A stretch of DNA of 64,000 bases from Cellulophaga sp. 20_2_10 (GCF_023476645.1 NZ_JAMCOJ010000005.1:287730-351729), one strand, 5' to 3'; shown: positions 52,134 to 62,593, numbered from the stretch's first letter. Notes: a model not told the origin generated them from the sequence alone. Program-made: numbers and translations.

Positions 52134-52234
52134 AATTCATTTTTTTTGAAAAATAGTATTTTAATTTTAAAAAGCAATTTTCAATCCTAAATACTTTCTT
52201 GTATAATTATGTTATCTTGGGCTAAATTTTGTCT

Positions 52235-53113
52235 ATGGTTTATAAAAATCGTCCTTTTAAAACGATTCTTTTTGGATTTGCATTCTCACCAAAATTGGAA
52301 ATAAATATTTTGGAGACTACCAGAATTGCACATTTTTTTAATGCCAAGTTAATACTGCTTCACGTAGGATCTAAAACCACAGAAAATGAAGCAAAAATTA
52401 CATCATTCTTAAATAAAACAGAATATAAAGATTTAGATATAGAGGTTAAATGGGAAGAGGGAGATCCTATAAATGTAATTACAACTGCCTGTAAAACAAG
52501 TAATATAGATTTATTGATTCTTGGAGCTTTACAAAAAGAAAATATGTATAAATTTTACGTAGGCTCTATTGCGCGAAAGTTAACACGTAAAGTCTGCTGC
52601 TCCGTTTTGTTACTTATAAAACCGTCTAAAGAGCGTGTACCATGTAAAAACATTGTTGTAAACGGTTTAGATGCGCCAGATACACCACTTACTATAAATT
52701 CAGCTTTTTATATTGCAGATGCACTTGGTTCTCCACAAATAACAATTGTTGAAGAAATTTTACAAAAAGATATTCATGTTACTGTACAGGATGATAAAAC
52801 GCTAAAAAAAGCAAATATTGTTAAAGAACGATTAAAACATCGCGAAGAACAAAGGGTTCGGGAAATTATAAAAGATATACCTGATACCTGTAAGAAAGGA
52901 ATAAAAATAAAAAATCAAGGTATTTTTGGAAAAAGAGGATACTCTATTGGCCATTATGCTGAGATTGTTAGAGCAGATTTATTGGTAATGAATGCTCCGT
53001 CTAAAACAGGAATTTTAGATCGTATTTTTCCGCACGATATAGAATACATTTTATCTGATTTACCAACAGATTTATTTATAATACGTAACCAATTTGACTC
53101 CGAAAACAAATAA
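52235..53113 (+). CDS. Universal stress protein (tandem UspA domains)
   Basis: ATG at 52235 gives 292 aa (a TTG 6 nt upstream is possible). The first UspA domain (about 1-135) has the FKTILFGFAFSP strand and ends with VGSIARKLTRKVCCSVLLL, matching the USP nucleotide-binding G-2x-G-9x-S/T-like region. The second half (about 140-292) is more diverged and ends HDIEYILSDLPTDLFIIR. Its last 20 bp overlap the SulP gene, suggesting that it regulates this transporter. Confidence 0.87.
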   Translation: MVYKNRPFKTILFGFAFSPKLEINILETTRIAHFFNAKLILLHVGSKTTENEAKITSFLNKTEYKDLDIEVKWEEGDPINVITTACKTSNIDLLILGALQKENMYKFYVGSIARKLTRKVCCSVLLLIKPSKERVPCKNIVVNGLDAPDTPLTINSAFYIADALGSPQITIVEEILQKDIHVTVQDDKTLKKANIVKERLKHREEQRVREIIKDIPDTCKKGIKIKNQGIFGKRGYSIGHYAEIVRADLLVMNAPSKTGILDRIFPHDIEYILSDLPTDLFIIRNQFDSENK

Positions 53114-55304
53114 AACAAAAACATTTGTAAGTGCACTTCCAAAGAATATATTCTCTGGTTTTGTGGTTTCATTAATAGCACTACCCCTAGGGTTAGGTTT
53201 GGCATTAGCCAGTGAAGCACCTCCAATTTCTGGCGTTATAGCTGCGATTGTAGGTGGTTTTATAGTTTCTATTTTAGGAGGCTCTAATGTTACTATTTCT
53301 GGTCCTGGTAACGGTATGGTAATTGTTTTGCTAAGTGCAATTTACACTTTAGGTGATGGTGATTTGTACCAAGGGTATTTATTTACACTTGCCGCTATTA
53401 TTGTGTCTGGCTTGGTAATGATTGTACTTGGTTTCTTAAAAATGGGGAGACTTGCAGATTTTTTCCCCGCCTCTGCCATAGAAGGTATGCTTGCCGCAAT
53501 TGGTATTGGTATCTTGTCTAAACAGTTTCATATCATGTTAGGAAATAACAATGTTAGTGGTAAAATAGTGCCGTTGTTACTACAATTTCCTGCTGGTATA
53601 CAAAATTTATGGCAAACCACAGATGTTGCTGTACTAATAGCTGCTACCATTGGTATTATTAGCCTCCTAATTATGGTTTTTTATGCCAAAATTAGAAACA
53701 AGTATTTTCAGCTTATACCCGCTCCAATGTGGATTATTGTTCTTGTGGTAGGATTAAGTTATGTACTAGCTAGTTTAAATATAAATTATCCGCTAACCGA
53801 AAATTTTCTTGTAAAAATACCAGAAGATGTTACTTCTAATTTGGCCTTCCCAGATTTTTCTAAAGTATACCAACCTAATTTTATTATAGCCGTTTTTTCG
53901 ATCACGCTAATTGCTAGTATAGAATCTTTACTAAGTATAAAAGCGGTAGATAAATTAGACACTTTAAACAGACGTTCTAACGTAAACAGAGATTTAAAAG
54001 CCCTAGGTGTAGCCTCAATCGCTAGTGGTTTCTTAGGTGGTATAAACGTGGTTACTGTTATTGCACGTAGTTCTGTAAATGTTAACAATGGCGCAACAAA
54101 CAGATCTGCCAACTTTTTTCATGCATTCTTTTTAGCGGCATTTGTATTACTTTTTCAAGACCAATTACGTAAAATACCTTTAGCCGCTCTAGCTGCTATT
54201 TTGGTGTATACGGGTTATAAACTAGCCACACCAAAGACCTTACAAAAAGTTGCTAAAATTGGTAAAGAGCAAATAATTATATTTTTAGTTACGCTTTTAA
54301 CTACATTATTTACGAACTTAATTACCGGTATTAGTGCAGGTATTTTAATTACGCTTGTTATTCACATTGTTCTAAACAAGAGTTTTTCTTTATTCTTTAG
54401 CAACTTACTAAAACCAAATATTTTAATGTACAAAGAGCCAGATGGTGGTAACTTTTACATTAGTGTAAAATACTTTTGTAGCTTTTTAAATTTCTACAAA
54501 CTAAAAAACAAACTAGATGCTATACCAGAAGATAATGATGTGGTTCTAGATTTTTCTATGTGTAATTTTGTAGACCATACTGTAATGGATGGTTTAGAAG
54601 GTTATATTGATACGTTTAGTAAAAAAGGCGGCAGTATAGAGCTAATTGGGTTAGATAAGCACGGTGCCGACTCTGCACACCCATTTGCCATACGTAAAAT
54701 ACTTCCGTTTGCTACAAAATTAGCTCCCGTAGGAGGTAACCTTACTAAAAGACAGTTGTTACTAAAAAATACAGCGGCAGATTTTAAATGGGATTACATA
54801 CCAGAGAAGAATAAAAATGCTCGTTTTTTAACCGATTTTATTTTCTTTAAAAGTAGAGAAATACGTTATTTCTACAATCAACTTAAAGCAAAGAACAACA
54901 AAGTTGCTCTTATGGATGTAGAGTTTACTGAAGGCGCCTTTATCGCCAGAGAAGTTATAAAAACAACCGTTTTACATATAAAACTAGATAGGGAAGTTCC
55001 TGTTTTTACTTTAGACAAAGAAGGACTTATAAAATACCTTTATAGCTTAGCTGGTTTTAAGGAATTAAGTATAAAGAACCATCCAGATTTTAACCGCAGG
55101 TTTTACCTAAGTGGCGAAAAACCATCACAAATACAACAATTATTTACAGATGAACTTATTCTTTTTTTAGAAAGTAATCCTTATTACCACATAGAATGTA
55201 ATGGGTCTGCACTGTTAATTATAAAAAAAGAACGTTTACTTAGTGTACAAGAAGTAAAAGCAATGCTATATTTTGGTAAGCAATTACATCAAATTTTACA
55301 ATAA
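53094..55304 (+). CDS. SulP family anion transporter with STAS domain and C-terminal extension
   Basis: The 736-aa protein has a SulP membrane domain (about 18-440) with SGFVVSLIALPLGLGLALASEAPP, ISGPGNGMVIVLL and SIESLLSIKAVDKL, followed by a STAS domain (about 455-560, DVVLDFSMCNFVDHTVMDGLEGY). It then continues for about 175 residues with no domain I recognise. The start is TTG, overlapping the USP gene by 20 bp, and no ATG is available before residue 75. The substrate may be sulfate or bicarbonate. Confidence 0.92.
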   Translation: MTPKTNKTKTFVSALPKNIFSGFVVSLIALPLGLGLALASEAPPISGVIAAIVGGFIVSILGGSNVTISGPGNGMVIVLLSAIYTLGDGDLYQGYLFTLAAIIVSGLVMIVLGFLKMGRLADFFPASAIEGMLAAIGIGILSKQFHIMLGNNNVSGKIVPLLLQFPAGIQNLWQTTDVAVLIAATIGIISLLIMVFYAKIRNKYFQLIPAPMWIIVLVVGLSYVLASLNINYPLTENFLVKIPEDVTSNLAFPDFSKVYQPNFIIAVFSITLIASIESLLSIKAVDKLDTLNRRSNVNRDLKALGVASIASGFLGGINVVTVIARSSVNVNNGATNRSANFFHAFFLAAFVLLFQDQLRKIPLAALAAILVYTGYKLATPKTLQKVAKIGKEQIIIFLVTLLTTLFTNLITGISAGILITLVIHIVLNKSFSLFFSNLLKPNILMYKEPDGGNFYISVKYFCSFLNFYKLKNKLDAIPEDNDVVLDFSMCNFVDHTVMDGLEGYIDTFSKKGGSIELIGLDKHGADSAHPFAIRKILPFATKLAPVGGNLTKRQLLLKNTAADFKWDYIPEKNKNARFLTDFIFFKSREIRYFYNQLKAKNNKVALMDVEFTEGAFIAREVIKTTVLHIKLDREVPVFTLDKEGLIKYLYSLAGFKELSIKNHPDFNRRFYLSGEKPSQIQQLFTDELILFLESNPYYHIECNGSALLIIKKERLLSVQEVKAMLYFGKQLHQILQ

Positions 55305-55345
55305 TGTTAACATAAAATAGCATCATATAAACATATTACTTTACC

Positions 55346-55353
55346 TAATTTTG
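55346..55353 (+). promoter_or_regulatory. TAnnTTTG -7 box of the MBL-fold gene
   Basis: TAATTTTG matches the -7 consensus and lies 5 bp before the ATG at 55359, implying a very short leader. Confidence 0.55.
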
Positions 55354-55358
55354 TATTT

Positions 55359-56219
55359 ATGAAGATTTACCCAATAGAAACAGGAAATTTTAAGTTAGAT
55401 GGTGGTGCAATGTTTGGTGTTGTTCCTAAAGCTATATGGACAAGAACCAACCCGGCAGATGCTAATAATATGATAGATATTGCTGGCCGTTGTTTATTAA
55501 TAGAAGATGGTAACAGGCTTATATTAATAGATACTGGTATGGGCAACAAACAATCCGACAAGTTTTTTGGGTATTACTATATGTGGGGAGACCATACGTT
55601 AGACAAGTCTTTAAAAAAGTTAGGTTTTAGTAAGGATGATATTACTGACGTTTTTTTAACACACTTACATTTTGACCATTCTGGCGGCTGCGCTATTTGG
55701 AACAAAGACCATACGGGGTACCAAGTTGCTTTTAAAAATGCGAAGTTTTGGACCAATGAAAATCATTGGAACTGGGCAACTAAACCTAATGCACGCGAAA
55801 AAGCATCGTTTTTAACTGAAAACATACTACCCATGCAAGAAAGCGGACAGTTACACTTTTTAAAACCAAATCAGCATCAATTTGAAGCTGAGTCTGAACT
55901 TGGTTTTGGTATTTTTTATGCGGATGGGCATACAGAAAAACAAATGATACCACATATACAGTACAAAGGAAAAACTTTGGTTTTTATGGCAGATTTATTA
56001 CCAACTGTTGGTCATATACCACTACCCTACGTTATGGGTTTTGATACTAGACCGTTGTTAACCTTGTCTGAAAAAGAAGTGTTTTTAAACACAGCTGCAG
56101 ATAATAATTATCATTTGGTTTTAGAGCATGATGCACATAATGAAATATGTACTGTAAAACACACAGAAAAAGGAGTGCGCTTACATGAAGTTTTCACATT
56201 TAACGAGCTCTTTAAGTAA
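55359..56219 (+). CDS. MBL-fold metallo-hydrolase
   Basis: The 286-aa protein is a cytoplasmic metallo-beta-lactamase-fold enzyme with the zinc motif THLHFDHSGG (about 104-113, HxHxDH), further ligands in FYADGHTEKQ and LEHDAHNEI, and the family pattern LILIDTGMGNKQSDKF. It is similar to lactonase-like or YtnP-type hydrolases. The substrate is not predictable. Confidence 0.9.
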   Translation: MKIYPIETGNFKLDGGAMFGVVPKAIWTRTNPADANNMIDIAGRCLLIEDGNRLILIDTGMGNKQSDKFFGYYYMWGDHTLDKSLKKLGFSKDDITDVFLTHLHFDHSGGCAIWNKDHTGYQVAFKNAKFWTNENHWNWATKPNAREKASFLTENILPMQESGQLHFLKPNQHQFEAESELGFGIFYADGHTEKQMIPHIQYKGKTLVFMADLLPTVGHIPLPYVMGFDTRPLLTLSEKEVFLNTAADNNYHLVLEHDAHNEICTVKHTEKGVRLHEVFTFNELFK

Positions 56220-56311
56220 GGAGAATACTATAAACTTAACTATATGAATCATTTACTAAGAAATTAGTAATTTTAGACGCAATTAAAAAATACAAATTAA
56301 ATTAACTCAAT

Positions 56312-57952
56312 ATGAATATCAGAATAACAAAATCTGTTTTAAGCTTATCTACTATTGCCTTAATAATGGCTAGCTGTGGATCTGCTCCTGCTTTAGTTTC
56401 TACTCCTGTAGATAATATAGATGCTTTGCCATTAAAAGTATCTGAACTAACAGAACAACAAAAACAAAACTGGGGTCATGCAGATCTTGCAACAGACACT
56501 ATACCAGGAATGAGTGTAGATAAAGCATACAAAGAACTTATTGGCAACAAAAAAGGAACCAAAGTTATTGTTGCTGTTATGGATTCTGGAATGGATTTAA
56601 ATCATGAAGACCTTAAAAATGTCTTATGGACAAATACAAAAGAAATTCCTGGAAATAATATAGATGATGATAATAACGGTTTTATTGATGATGTTCACGG
56701 CTATAACTTTTTAGGAAATTCTTATAATGAACAACTAGAAGCTGCTAGAATTTTAAGATTAAACCTAGGTGATGCTGCTTTACAAGCAAAAGCTAAGGCT
56801 AAAATTCAGCCTGATTATGAAGAGGCTTTAGCAAGTAAACAAAGATATGAGCAAATTTTACAAACTGTAAAAAATGCAGATGCTGCTGTTAAAAAAGAAT
56901 TAGGTAAAGACAGCTACACAAAAGAAGATATAGCTGGTATTACAGCTACAGATGAGGCAATGCAACGTAACCTTGCCGCATTAAACCAAATGTATTCTTT
57001 TAGCCCTTCTATTCCTGAAGCTATAGAAAGCATTACTGGTGGTATTACATACTTTACAGACCAAGTAAACTACAACTTAAATAAAGATTTTGATGGTAGA
57101 AAACCAGTTGGTGATAACCCTTACGACCTTACAGATACTAAATACGGTAATGGTAACCCAATGAACACTATAGATAGTGAAAGTCACGGTACACACGTTG
57201 CTGGTATTATTGCTGCAGAGCGTAATAACGGTAAAGGTGCTAATGGTGTTGCTAGCAATGTTGAGTTAATGAGCGTTAGAGCTGTGCCTAATGGTGATGA
57301 GTACGATAAAGATATTGCTTTAGGTATACGTTACGCAGTAGATAACGGAGCTAAAGTTATAAACGCTAGTTTTGGTAAAGCATTTTCTCCAAAAGCAGAA
57401 TGGGTTTACGAAGCTTTAAAATACGCTGCAGAAAAAGATGTTCTTTTTATACACGCTGCTGGTAACGATGGTGCAGATTTAGATGATTATGAAAACAATC
57501 CTAACTACCCTAACGACCAAATTAAAAATGGTCCAGAATTTGCAGATAACGTAATTACAGTTGGCGCTTTAGCTAGCAAATATGGTTCTACAATGGTTGC
57601 AGATTTCTCTAACTATGGTAAAATTAATGTAGATGTTTTTGCTCCAGGTGCAGCAATTTACTCTACAGTACCAGGTAGTAAATATGAGTTTATGGGCGGT
57701 ACTTCTATGGCATCTCCTGCTGTTGCTGGTGTTGCTGCAGTAATTCGTTCTCAGTACCCTAAATTAACAGCTGCACAAGTTAAAAAAATTATTATGCAGT
57801 CTGGTATACCTACAAAAACTAAGGTTGTTGTTGGTGGTGACCCTTCTAATAGTAATACATTAGATAATTTATCTACTTCTGGTAAAATGGTAAATTTATA
57901 CAATGCACTTTTATTAGCTGAAAGTGTTTCTAAAGGACAAGTAAAATTATAA
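56312..57952 (+). CDS. S8 (subtilisin-like) peptidase lipoprotein
   Basis: The 546-aa protein has a lipobox (TIALIMASC, Cys22), then the S8 catalytic triad: Asp91 in VIVAVMDSGMDLNHED, His in SESHGTHVAGIIA (about 293) and Ser in GGTSMASPAVAGVAA (about 472), with the oxyanion Asn in FIHAAGNDGAD. An insert of about 150 residues between Asp and His (helical, from about 130 to 280) is characteristic of a flavobacterial S8 group. It would be a surface or periplasmic protease, and the M1 peptidase gene starts 2 bp downstream. Confidence 0.94.
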   Translation: MNIRITKSVLSLSTIALIMASCGSAPALVSTPVDNIDALPLKVSELTEQQKQNWGHADLATDTIPGMSVDKAYKELIGNKKGTKVIVAVMDSGMDLNHEDLKNVLWTNTKEIPGNNIDDDNNGFIDDVHGYNFLGNSYNEQLEAARILRLNLGDAALQAKAKAKIQPDYEEALASKQRYEQILQTVKNADAAVKKELGKDSYTKEDIAGITATDEAMQRNLAALNQMYSFSPSIPEAIESITGGITYFTDQVNYNLNKDFDGRKPVGDNPYDLTDTKYGNGNPMNTIDSESHGTHVAGIIAAERNNGKGANGVASNVELMSVRAVPNGDEYDKDIALGIRYAVDNGAKVINASFGKAFSPKAEWVYEALKYAAEKDVLFIHAAGNDGADLDDYENNPNYPNDQIKNGPEFADNVITVGALASKYGSTMVADFSNYGKINVDVFAPGAAIYSTVPGSKYEFMGGTSMASPAVAGVAAVIRSQYPKLTAAQVKKIIMQSGIPTKTKVVVGGDPSNSNTLDNLSTSGKMVNLYNALLLAESVSKGQVKL

Positions 57953-57954
57953 AT

Positions 57955-59814
57955 ATGAAAAAATTATTAATTGCAGGAGTAGCAGCGTTTGTAACGCTGC
58001 TTTCTCCTTTATCTGCGCAGAATAGTTCGTATTGGCAACAACATGTAGACTATTCTATGGATATAGATATGAATGTTGAAAATTACCAGTATGATGGTAC
58101 ACAGAAATTAGTATACACAAACAACTCACCAGATGAGTTAACACGTGTGTATTATCATTTGTATTTTAATGCTTTTCAACCAGGTAGTGAGATGGATGCA
58201 CGTTTGCATAGTATTTCTGATCCTGATGGAAGAATGACAGACAAAGATAAAAACAGTAGAATTGAAACGTTAAAAGAAGATGAAATTGGTTTTATTAAAG
58301 TTTCGTCTTTAACACAAGATGGTACAGCTGTAAAATACAATGTAGAAGGTACTGTTTTAGTGGTAGAATTAGCTAAGCCAATTGCTCCTGGTGCTAAAAC
58401 CACTTTTAATATGGTTTTTAAAGGTCAGGTTCCTTTACAAGTACGTAGATCTGGTCGCAATAGTAATGATGGTGTATCCTTATCTATGACACAGTGGTAT
58501 CCAAAGTTAGCTGAATATGATTTTGAAGGTTGGCACGCAGATCCTTACATCGCAAGAGAATTTCATGGTGTTTGGGGAGATTTTGATGTAAAACTTACCA
58601 TAGATAAAGATTACGTTGTTGGCGGTACTGGTTACTTACAAAACGCGAATGAAATAGGGCACGGTTATGAAGCTCCTGGAACTAAGGTAAAAAAGCAACG
58701 TGGAAAAAAATTAACTTGGCACTTTAAAGCTCCAATGGTACACGACTTTATGTGGGCTGCAGATCCAGATTATATTCATGATACTTTACAAGTAGAAAAT
58801 GGTCCGTTATTACACTTTTTATACCAAGGTGATGATGCAGAAACTAAAGCTAACTGGGAAAAACTACAACCTAAAGCTGCAGAGATGATGCAGTTTTTTA
58901 ATAAAAACATTGGCGAATACCCATACAAACAATACTCTATTATACAAGGTGGAGATGGTGGTATGGAGTACGCTATGAGTACTTTAATTGCTGGTGGCAA
59001 AAAGTTTGGTAGCCTTGCAGGTACAACTGCACATGAAATGGCTCACTCTTGGTTTCAGCACGTATTAGCTAGTAATGAAGCTAAACACGAGTGGATGGAT
59101 GAAGGGTTTACAACTTTTATCTCTTCTTTATGTATGAACGAGGTTATGGATCAGAAAAAAGACAACCCTTTTGAGGGGTCTTACCGCGGGTATTACTATT
59201 TGGTAAGTACTGGTAAAGAACAACCACAAACTACACACGCAGATCGCTACCACGAAAATATGCCTTATAGCATTGCTGCTTACAGTAAAGGATCTATCTT
59301 TTTATCTCAATTAGGATACATTATTGGACAAGAGAACTTAATAAAAACGATTCATAAATACTATGAAGATTTTAAATTTAAGCATCCAACACCTAACGAT
59401 ATTAAAAGAACAGCAGAGAAAGTTTCTGGTATGGAACTAGACTGGTATTTAACAGACTGGACACAAACTACAAATACTATAGATTACGGTATTAAAGAAG
59501 TTACAGAGGCTAATAATACGTCTACCGTGTCTTTAGAAAGAATTGGTTTAATGCCAATGCCTATAGATGTTTTAGTTGTTTACACAGATGGTACAAAAGA
59601 AACATTTTATGCCCCATTACGTATGATGCGTGGTGAAAAAGAAAACCCATATACAGATTTAAAAAGAACTGTATTACCAGATTGGCCTTGGGCAAACTCT
59701 AACTATAGCTTTACTATTAACAAGCCAAAAGCAAGTATAAAAGCAATTGTTTTAGATCCATCTAACCTTATGGCAGATGTGAACAAAGAAAATAATGTTT
59801 ACGAGGCAGAGTAA
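57955..59814 (+). CDS. M1 family metallopeptidase
   Basis: The 619-aa aminopeptidase-type protein has a signal peptide (AFVTLLSPLSAQ), an N-terminal beta domain, the substrate motif GGMEYA (335-340), and the zinc motif H360-E361-xx-H364 with E383 18 residues on (HExxH-18-E). It carries a standard catalytic domain and a short C-terminal region. It starts 2 bp after the S8 peptidase gene and would degrade peptides released by it. A strong terminator follows. Confidence 0.94.
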   Translation: MKKLLIAGVAAFVTLLSPLSAQNSSYWQQHVDYSMDIDMNVENYQYDGTQKLVYTNNSPDELTRVYYHLYFNAFQPGSEMDARLHSISDPDGRMTDKDKNSRIETLKEDEIGFIKVSSLTQDGTAVKYNVEGTVLVVELAKPIAPGAKTTFNMVFKGQVPLQVRRSGRNSNDGVSLSMTQWYPKLAEYDFEGWHADPYIAREFHGVWGDFDVKLTIDKDYVVGGTGYLQNANEIGHGYEAPGTKVKKQRGKKLTWHFKAPMVHDFMWAADPDYIHDTLQVENGPLLHFLYQGDDAETKANWEKLQPKAAEMMQFFNKNIGEYPYKQYSIIQGGDGGMEYAMSTLIAGGKKFGSLAGTTAHEMAHSWFQHVLASNEAKHEWMDEGFTTFISSLCMNEVMDQKKDNPFEGSYRGYYYLVSTGKEQPQTTHADRYHENMPYSIAAYSKGSIFLSQLGYIIGQENLIKTIHKYYEDFKFKHPTPNDIKRTAEKVSGMELDWYLTDWTQTTNTIDYGIKEVTEANNTSTVSLERIGLMPMPIDVLVVYTDGTKETFYAPLRMMRGEKENPYTDLKRTVLPDWPWANSNYSFTINKPKASIKAIVLDPSNLMADVNKENNVYEAE

Positions 59815-59834
59815 ATCTTCCTTTTAATTTTTAA

Positions 59835-59873
59835 AAATCCGTTTAGAGTTTTTCTTTAAACGGATTTTTTTGT
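59835..59873 (+). terminator. Terminator after the M1 peptidase gene
   Basis: AAATCCGTTTA 59835-59845 and TAAACGGATTT 59857-59867 form a perfect 11-bp stem followed by T6 on the plus strand. Confidence 0.9.
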
Positions 59874-60019
59874 GCACATAAATTACATCAAACTAGATAT
59901 AAAAAACAATAAACAGTTAAAAATAGTATCTTTATAATACCTTTGTTTCTGTTTAAAAAACGAGATACAAAGTGCACTGTTATCTTATCCATTTAAAATA
60001 ATTAACTAATACATCTTTA

Positions 60020-60430
60020 ATGCCTACCCTAGCAGATACTACTACTCCTAATTTTTCTTACCCAAAGAAAGAAAAACTTAAAAGCAAGAAATTAATAGAG
60101 GAGTTATTTAAAGATGGTAAAAGTGTATCTAGCTTTCCTGTAAAATTAATTTACGTACCGTGTAGTTTAGAAAACACCTCTTTAAACGTTGGTGTTACTG
60201 TGCCTAAGCGTAATTTTAAAAGCGCTGTAGACCGCAATAGAATTAAAAGATTATTACGAGAAGCGTATAGGCTTAATAAACACATTGTTTTTAACAACAT
60301 AGATCAAGATTTTGCGTTACTATTTTTATATCTTGGTAAAAAGAAGCCAGATTATGCAGAGGTAGAGAAATCTATAATAGAGGCGCTTACCAAATTTTAT
60401 AAGAAAGTAACCAATGAAGAAGCTATTTAA
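60020..60430 (+). CDS. rnpA: Ribonuclease P protein component
   Basis: This is the protein subunit of RNase P, which trims tRNA 5' leaders. The 136-aa protein has the family core: KKLIEELFKDGKSVSSFPVKLIYVP, VGVTVPKRNFKSAVDRNRIKRLLREAYRL (RNR motif) and DFALLFLYLGKKKPDYAEVEKSI. rpmH, often its upstream neighbour in other phyla, is not seen here. The next gene starts 17 bp inside its end. Confidence 0.96.
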   Translation: MPTLADTTTPNFSYPKKEKLKSKKLIEELFKDGKSVSSFPVKLIYVPCSLENTSLNVGVTVPKRNFKSAVDRNRIKRLLREAYRLNKHIVFNNIDQDFALLFLYLGKKKPDYAEVEKSIIEALTKFYKKVTNEEAI

Positions 60431-62042
60431 AAAGAAAATAATAATTCCGTTTTTTGCTGTTTGTATTTTACTTGGAGCAAGTAGTTTTAAAGGCGATTTT
60501 TTTGAAATAGCGAAGCAAATAGAGATCTTTACTACGCTTTTTAAGGAGCTTAATATGAATTATGTGGATGAAACCAATCCGGCTGAGTTAATGGATAACG
60601 CCATTAAAAATATGCTAAATGGTTTAGATCCTTATACTCGTTTTTTAAATGAACAAGATGTAGAGGCTTACCGAATTAACAATGCTGGTAAATATTCTGG
60701 TATTGGTGCTGTTGTACGTACGTACAAAGACAAAATGCTAATTATAGAAGCCTATAAAGATTCGCCCGCAGATAAAGCTGGTTTAAAGGCTGGAGATGAA
60801 ATTATAAAGATTGGCGATACAGATGTTGCAACTTTTAAAGATGATGCAACAGAACTACTTAAAGGAGCTAGTAATACTGGTATAAGTGTAGTTTATAAGA
60901 GGCAAGACAAAACAAACACCACTACAATAAACAGAGAAGATATAGACGTAGATGCAGTACCCTTTTATAAAATGGTAGACGCAACAACGGGTTATATTGT
61001 ATTAAATAAGTTTAACCAAAAAGCATCTTCGCAAACAAAAGAAGCTTTGGTTAATTTAAAAAACGAAGGCGCAAAAAAAATAATATTAGATTTAAGAGGA
61101 AATCCTGGTGGTTTATTGTCTGAAGCTATAAATGTTACCAATTTATTTGTTCCTAGAGGAGAGCTTATTGTAACCACAAAATCTAAGGTTAAAAAGTTTA
61201 ATAAAATATACAAAACAAGAAACGCAGCGGTAGATACAGAAATACCCTTGGTTGTGCTTGTAAATGGTTCTAGTGCATCTGCCAGTGAAATTGTTTCTGG
61301 TAGCTTACAAGATTTAGATAGAGCCGTAATTGTAGGTGCACGTAGTTTTGGTAAAGGTTTGGTACAAAGACCACTTAAACTTACCTATGGCACGCAACTT
61401 AAAGTAACCATTTCTAGGTACTACACACCTTCTGGTAGATGTATACAATCTTTAGATTACTGGCATAGAGATGCAGATGGCAAAGCTGTTAAAAACACTA
61501 CGTTTAACGATTTTAAAACCAAAAATGGACGTAAAGTACAAGATGGAGGTGGTGTTTTACCAGAAATACAAATTGACGCTGCTAAAACCAATGCACTTAC
61601 TAAGGCATTACTTTTAAACAATGTTATTTTTGACTATGCTACCAACTACTATTACAACAACAACGTAAATACTATTGCAGATTTTAATTTTACTGATGCA
61701 AATTTTACGGCCTTTAAAGAGTTTGTAAAAGAATCTAATTTTTCTTTTGAAACCGAAACAGAAAAAGCATTAACTGCTGCTATAAACAGTAATGACAGTG
61801 CTATTTTTGGTGAAGAGATACAAGAAAAATACAAAAGCCTTTTAGTTGATATTAATAAAAATAAAATTAAAGCTTTAGATAAGTATAAAGATGAAATTGT
61901 AAAAAATATTGAAGACGAAATTGTAAAACGATATTTTTATAAAGAAGGTTTGTACGAGTACTACTTAACGCAAGATGATGCTATTTTAACTGCTACAGAA
62001 TTGCTTAATAATACGACTAAATACAACGATTATTTAAAGTAG
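60414..62042 (+). CDS. S41 family C-terminal processing peptidase
   Basis: The 542-aa protein has a membrane anchor or signal (about 9-24), an S41 N-terminal helical region, a PDZ domain (about 95-170, YSGIGAVVRTYKDKMLIIEAY...PADKAGLKAGDEIIKIGD) and the S41 protease domain with catalytic Ser in NGSSASASEIVSGSLQD and Lys in GARSFGKGLVQRPLKL, plus a C-terminal helical extension of about 170 residues. It would process envelope proteins. Translation is coupled to rnpA by a 17-bp overlap. Confidence 0.95.
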   Translation: MKKLFKKKIIIPFFAVCILLGASSFKGDFFEIAKQIEIFTTLFKELNMNYVDETNPAELMDNAIKNMLNGLDPYTRFLNEQDVEAYRINNAGKYSGIGAVVRTYKDKMLIIEAYKDSPADKAGLKAGDEIIKIGDTDVATFKDDATELLKGASNTGISVVYKRQDKTNTTTINREDIDVDAVPFYKMVDATTGYIVLNKFNQKASSQTKEALVNLKNEGAKKIILDLRGNPGGLLSEAINVTNLFVPRGELIVTTKSKVKKFNKIYKTRNAAVDTEIPLVVLVNGSSASASEIVSGSLQDLDRAVIVGARSFGKGLVQRPLKLTYGTQLKVTISRYYTPSGRCIQSLDYWHRDADGKAVKNTTFNDFKTKNGRKVQDGGGVLPEIQIDAAKTNALTKALLLNNVIFDYATNYYYNNNVNTIADFNFTDANFTAFKEFVKESNFSFETETEKALTAAINSNDSAIFGEEIQEKYKSLLVDINKNKIKALDKYKDEIVKNIEDEIVKRYFYKEGLYEYYLTQDDAILTATELLNNTTKYNDYLK

Positions 62043-62059
62043 ATTTTATATAAAACATT

Positions 62060-62593
62060 ATGTCTGTTTACCAAAAAATGGCCAGTGTTGGTCAAAAAAT
62101 ATTTTCTAAACATATACTTTTTAAATACGGATTTAATTATTCGCCCATGTACAAAAGAAGTACGGGTAAAATAATTGAAATTACTAAAGATTTATTACAC
62201 ATAAAAGTGAAGATTCCTATTAGTTGGAAAAACAGAAACTATGTGAATTCTATTTTTGGTGGTAGTTTATTTTCTGCCGTAGACCCAATACCAATGATAC
62301 AGTTATTGTATTTAATTGGTGATGATTATGTAGTTTGGGATAAAGCCGCAGATATACGTTTTAAAAAACCCGCAAAAGAGAACGTATATGCTGTTTTTAA
62401 CTATACCGAAGAAGAACTACAAGATATTAAAAACCGTATAGTCACAGAAAATGAAATTGAGATTAAAAAAACTACAGAAATAAAAAGTGCAGATGGTGCT
62501 ACTACTTTTTGCTTGGTACATAAAACCATTTATGTAGCGAATAAAGAGTTCTACAAGCAAAAAATAAACAATAGGAAGAAACTTAAAGCGTAG
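62060..62593 (+). CDS. DUF4442 domain protein (thioesterase-like fold)
   Basis: The 177-aa protein resembles DUF4442/hotdog-fold proteins: a helical N-terminus, then WKNRNYVNSIFGGSLFSAVDPIPMIQLLYLIGDDYVVWDKAADIRFKKPA with the typical FGGSLF segment and a C-terminal beta portion. Catalytic residues are not obvious. It follows the S41 peptidase by 17 bp. Confidence 0.85.
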   Translation: MSVYQKMASVGQKIFSKHILFKYGFNYSPMYKRSTGKIIEITKDLLHIKVKIPISWKNRNYVNSIFGGSLFSAVDPIPMIQLLYLIGDDYVVWDKAADIRFKKPAKENVYAVFNYTEEELQDIKNRIVTENEIEIKKTTEIKSADGATTFCLVHKTIYVANKEFYKQKINNRKKLKA

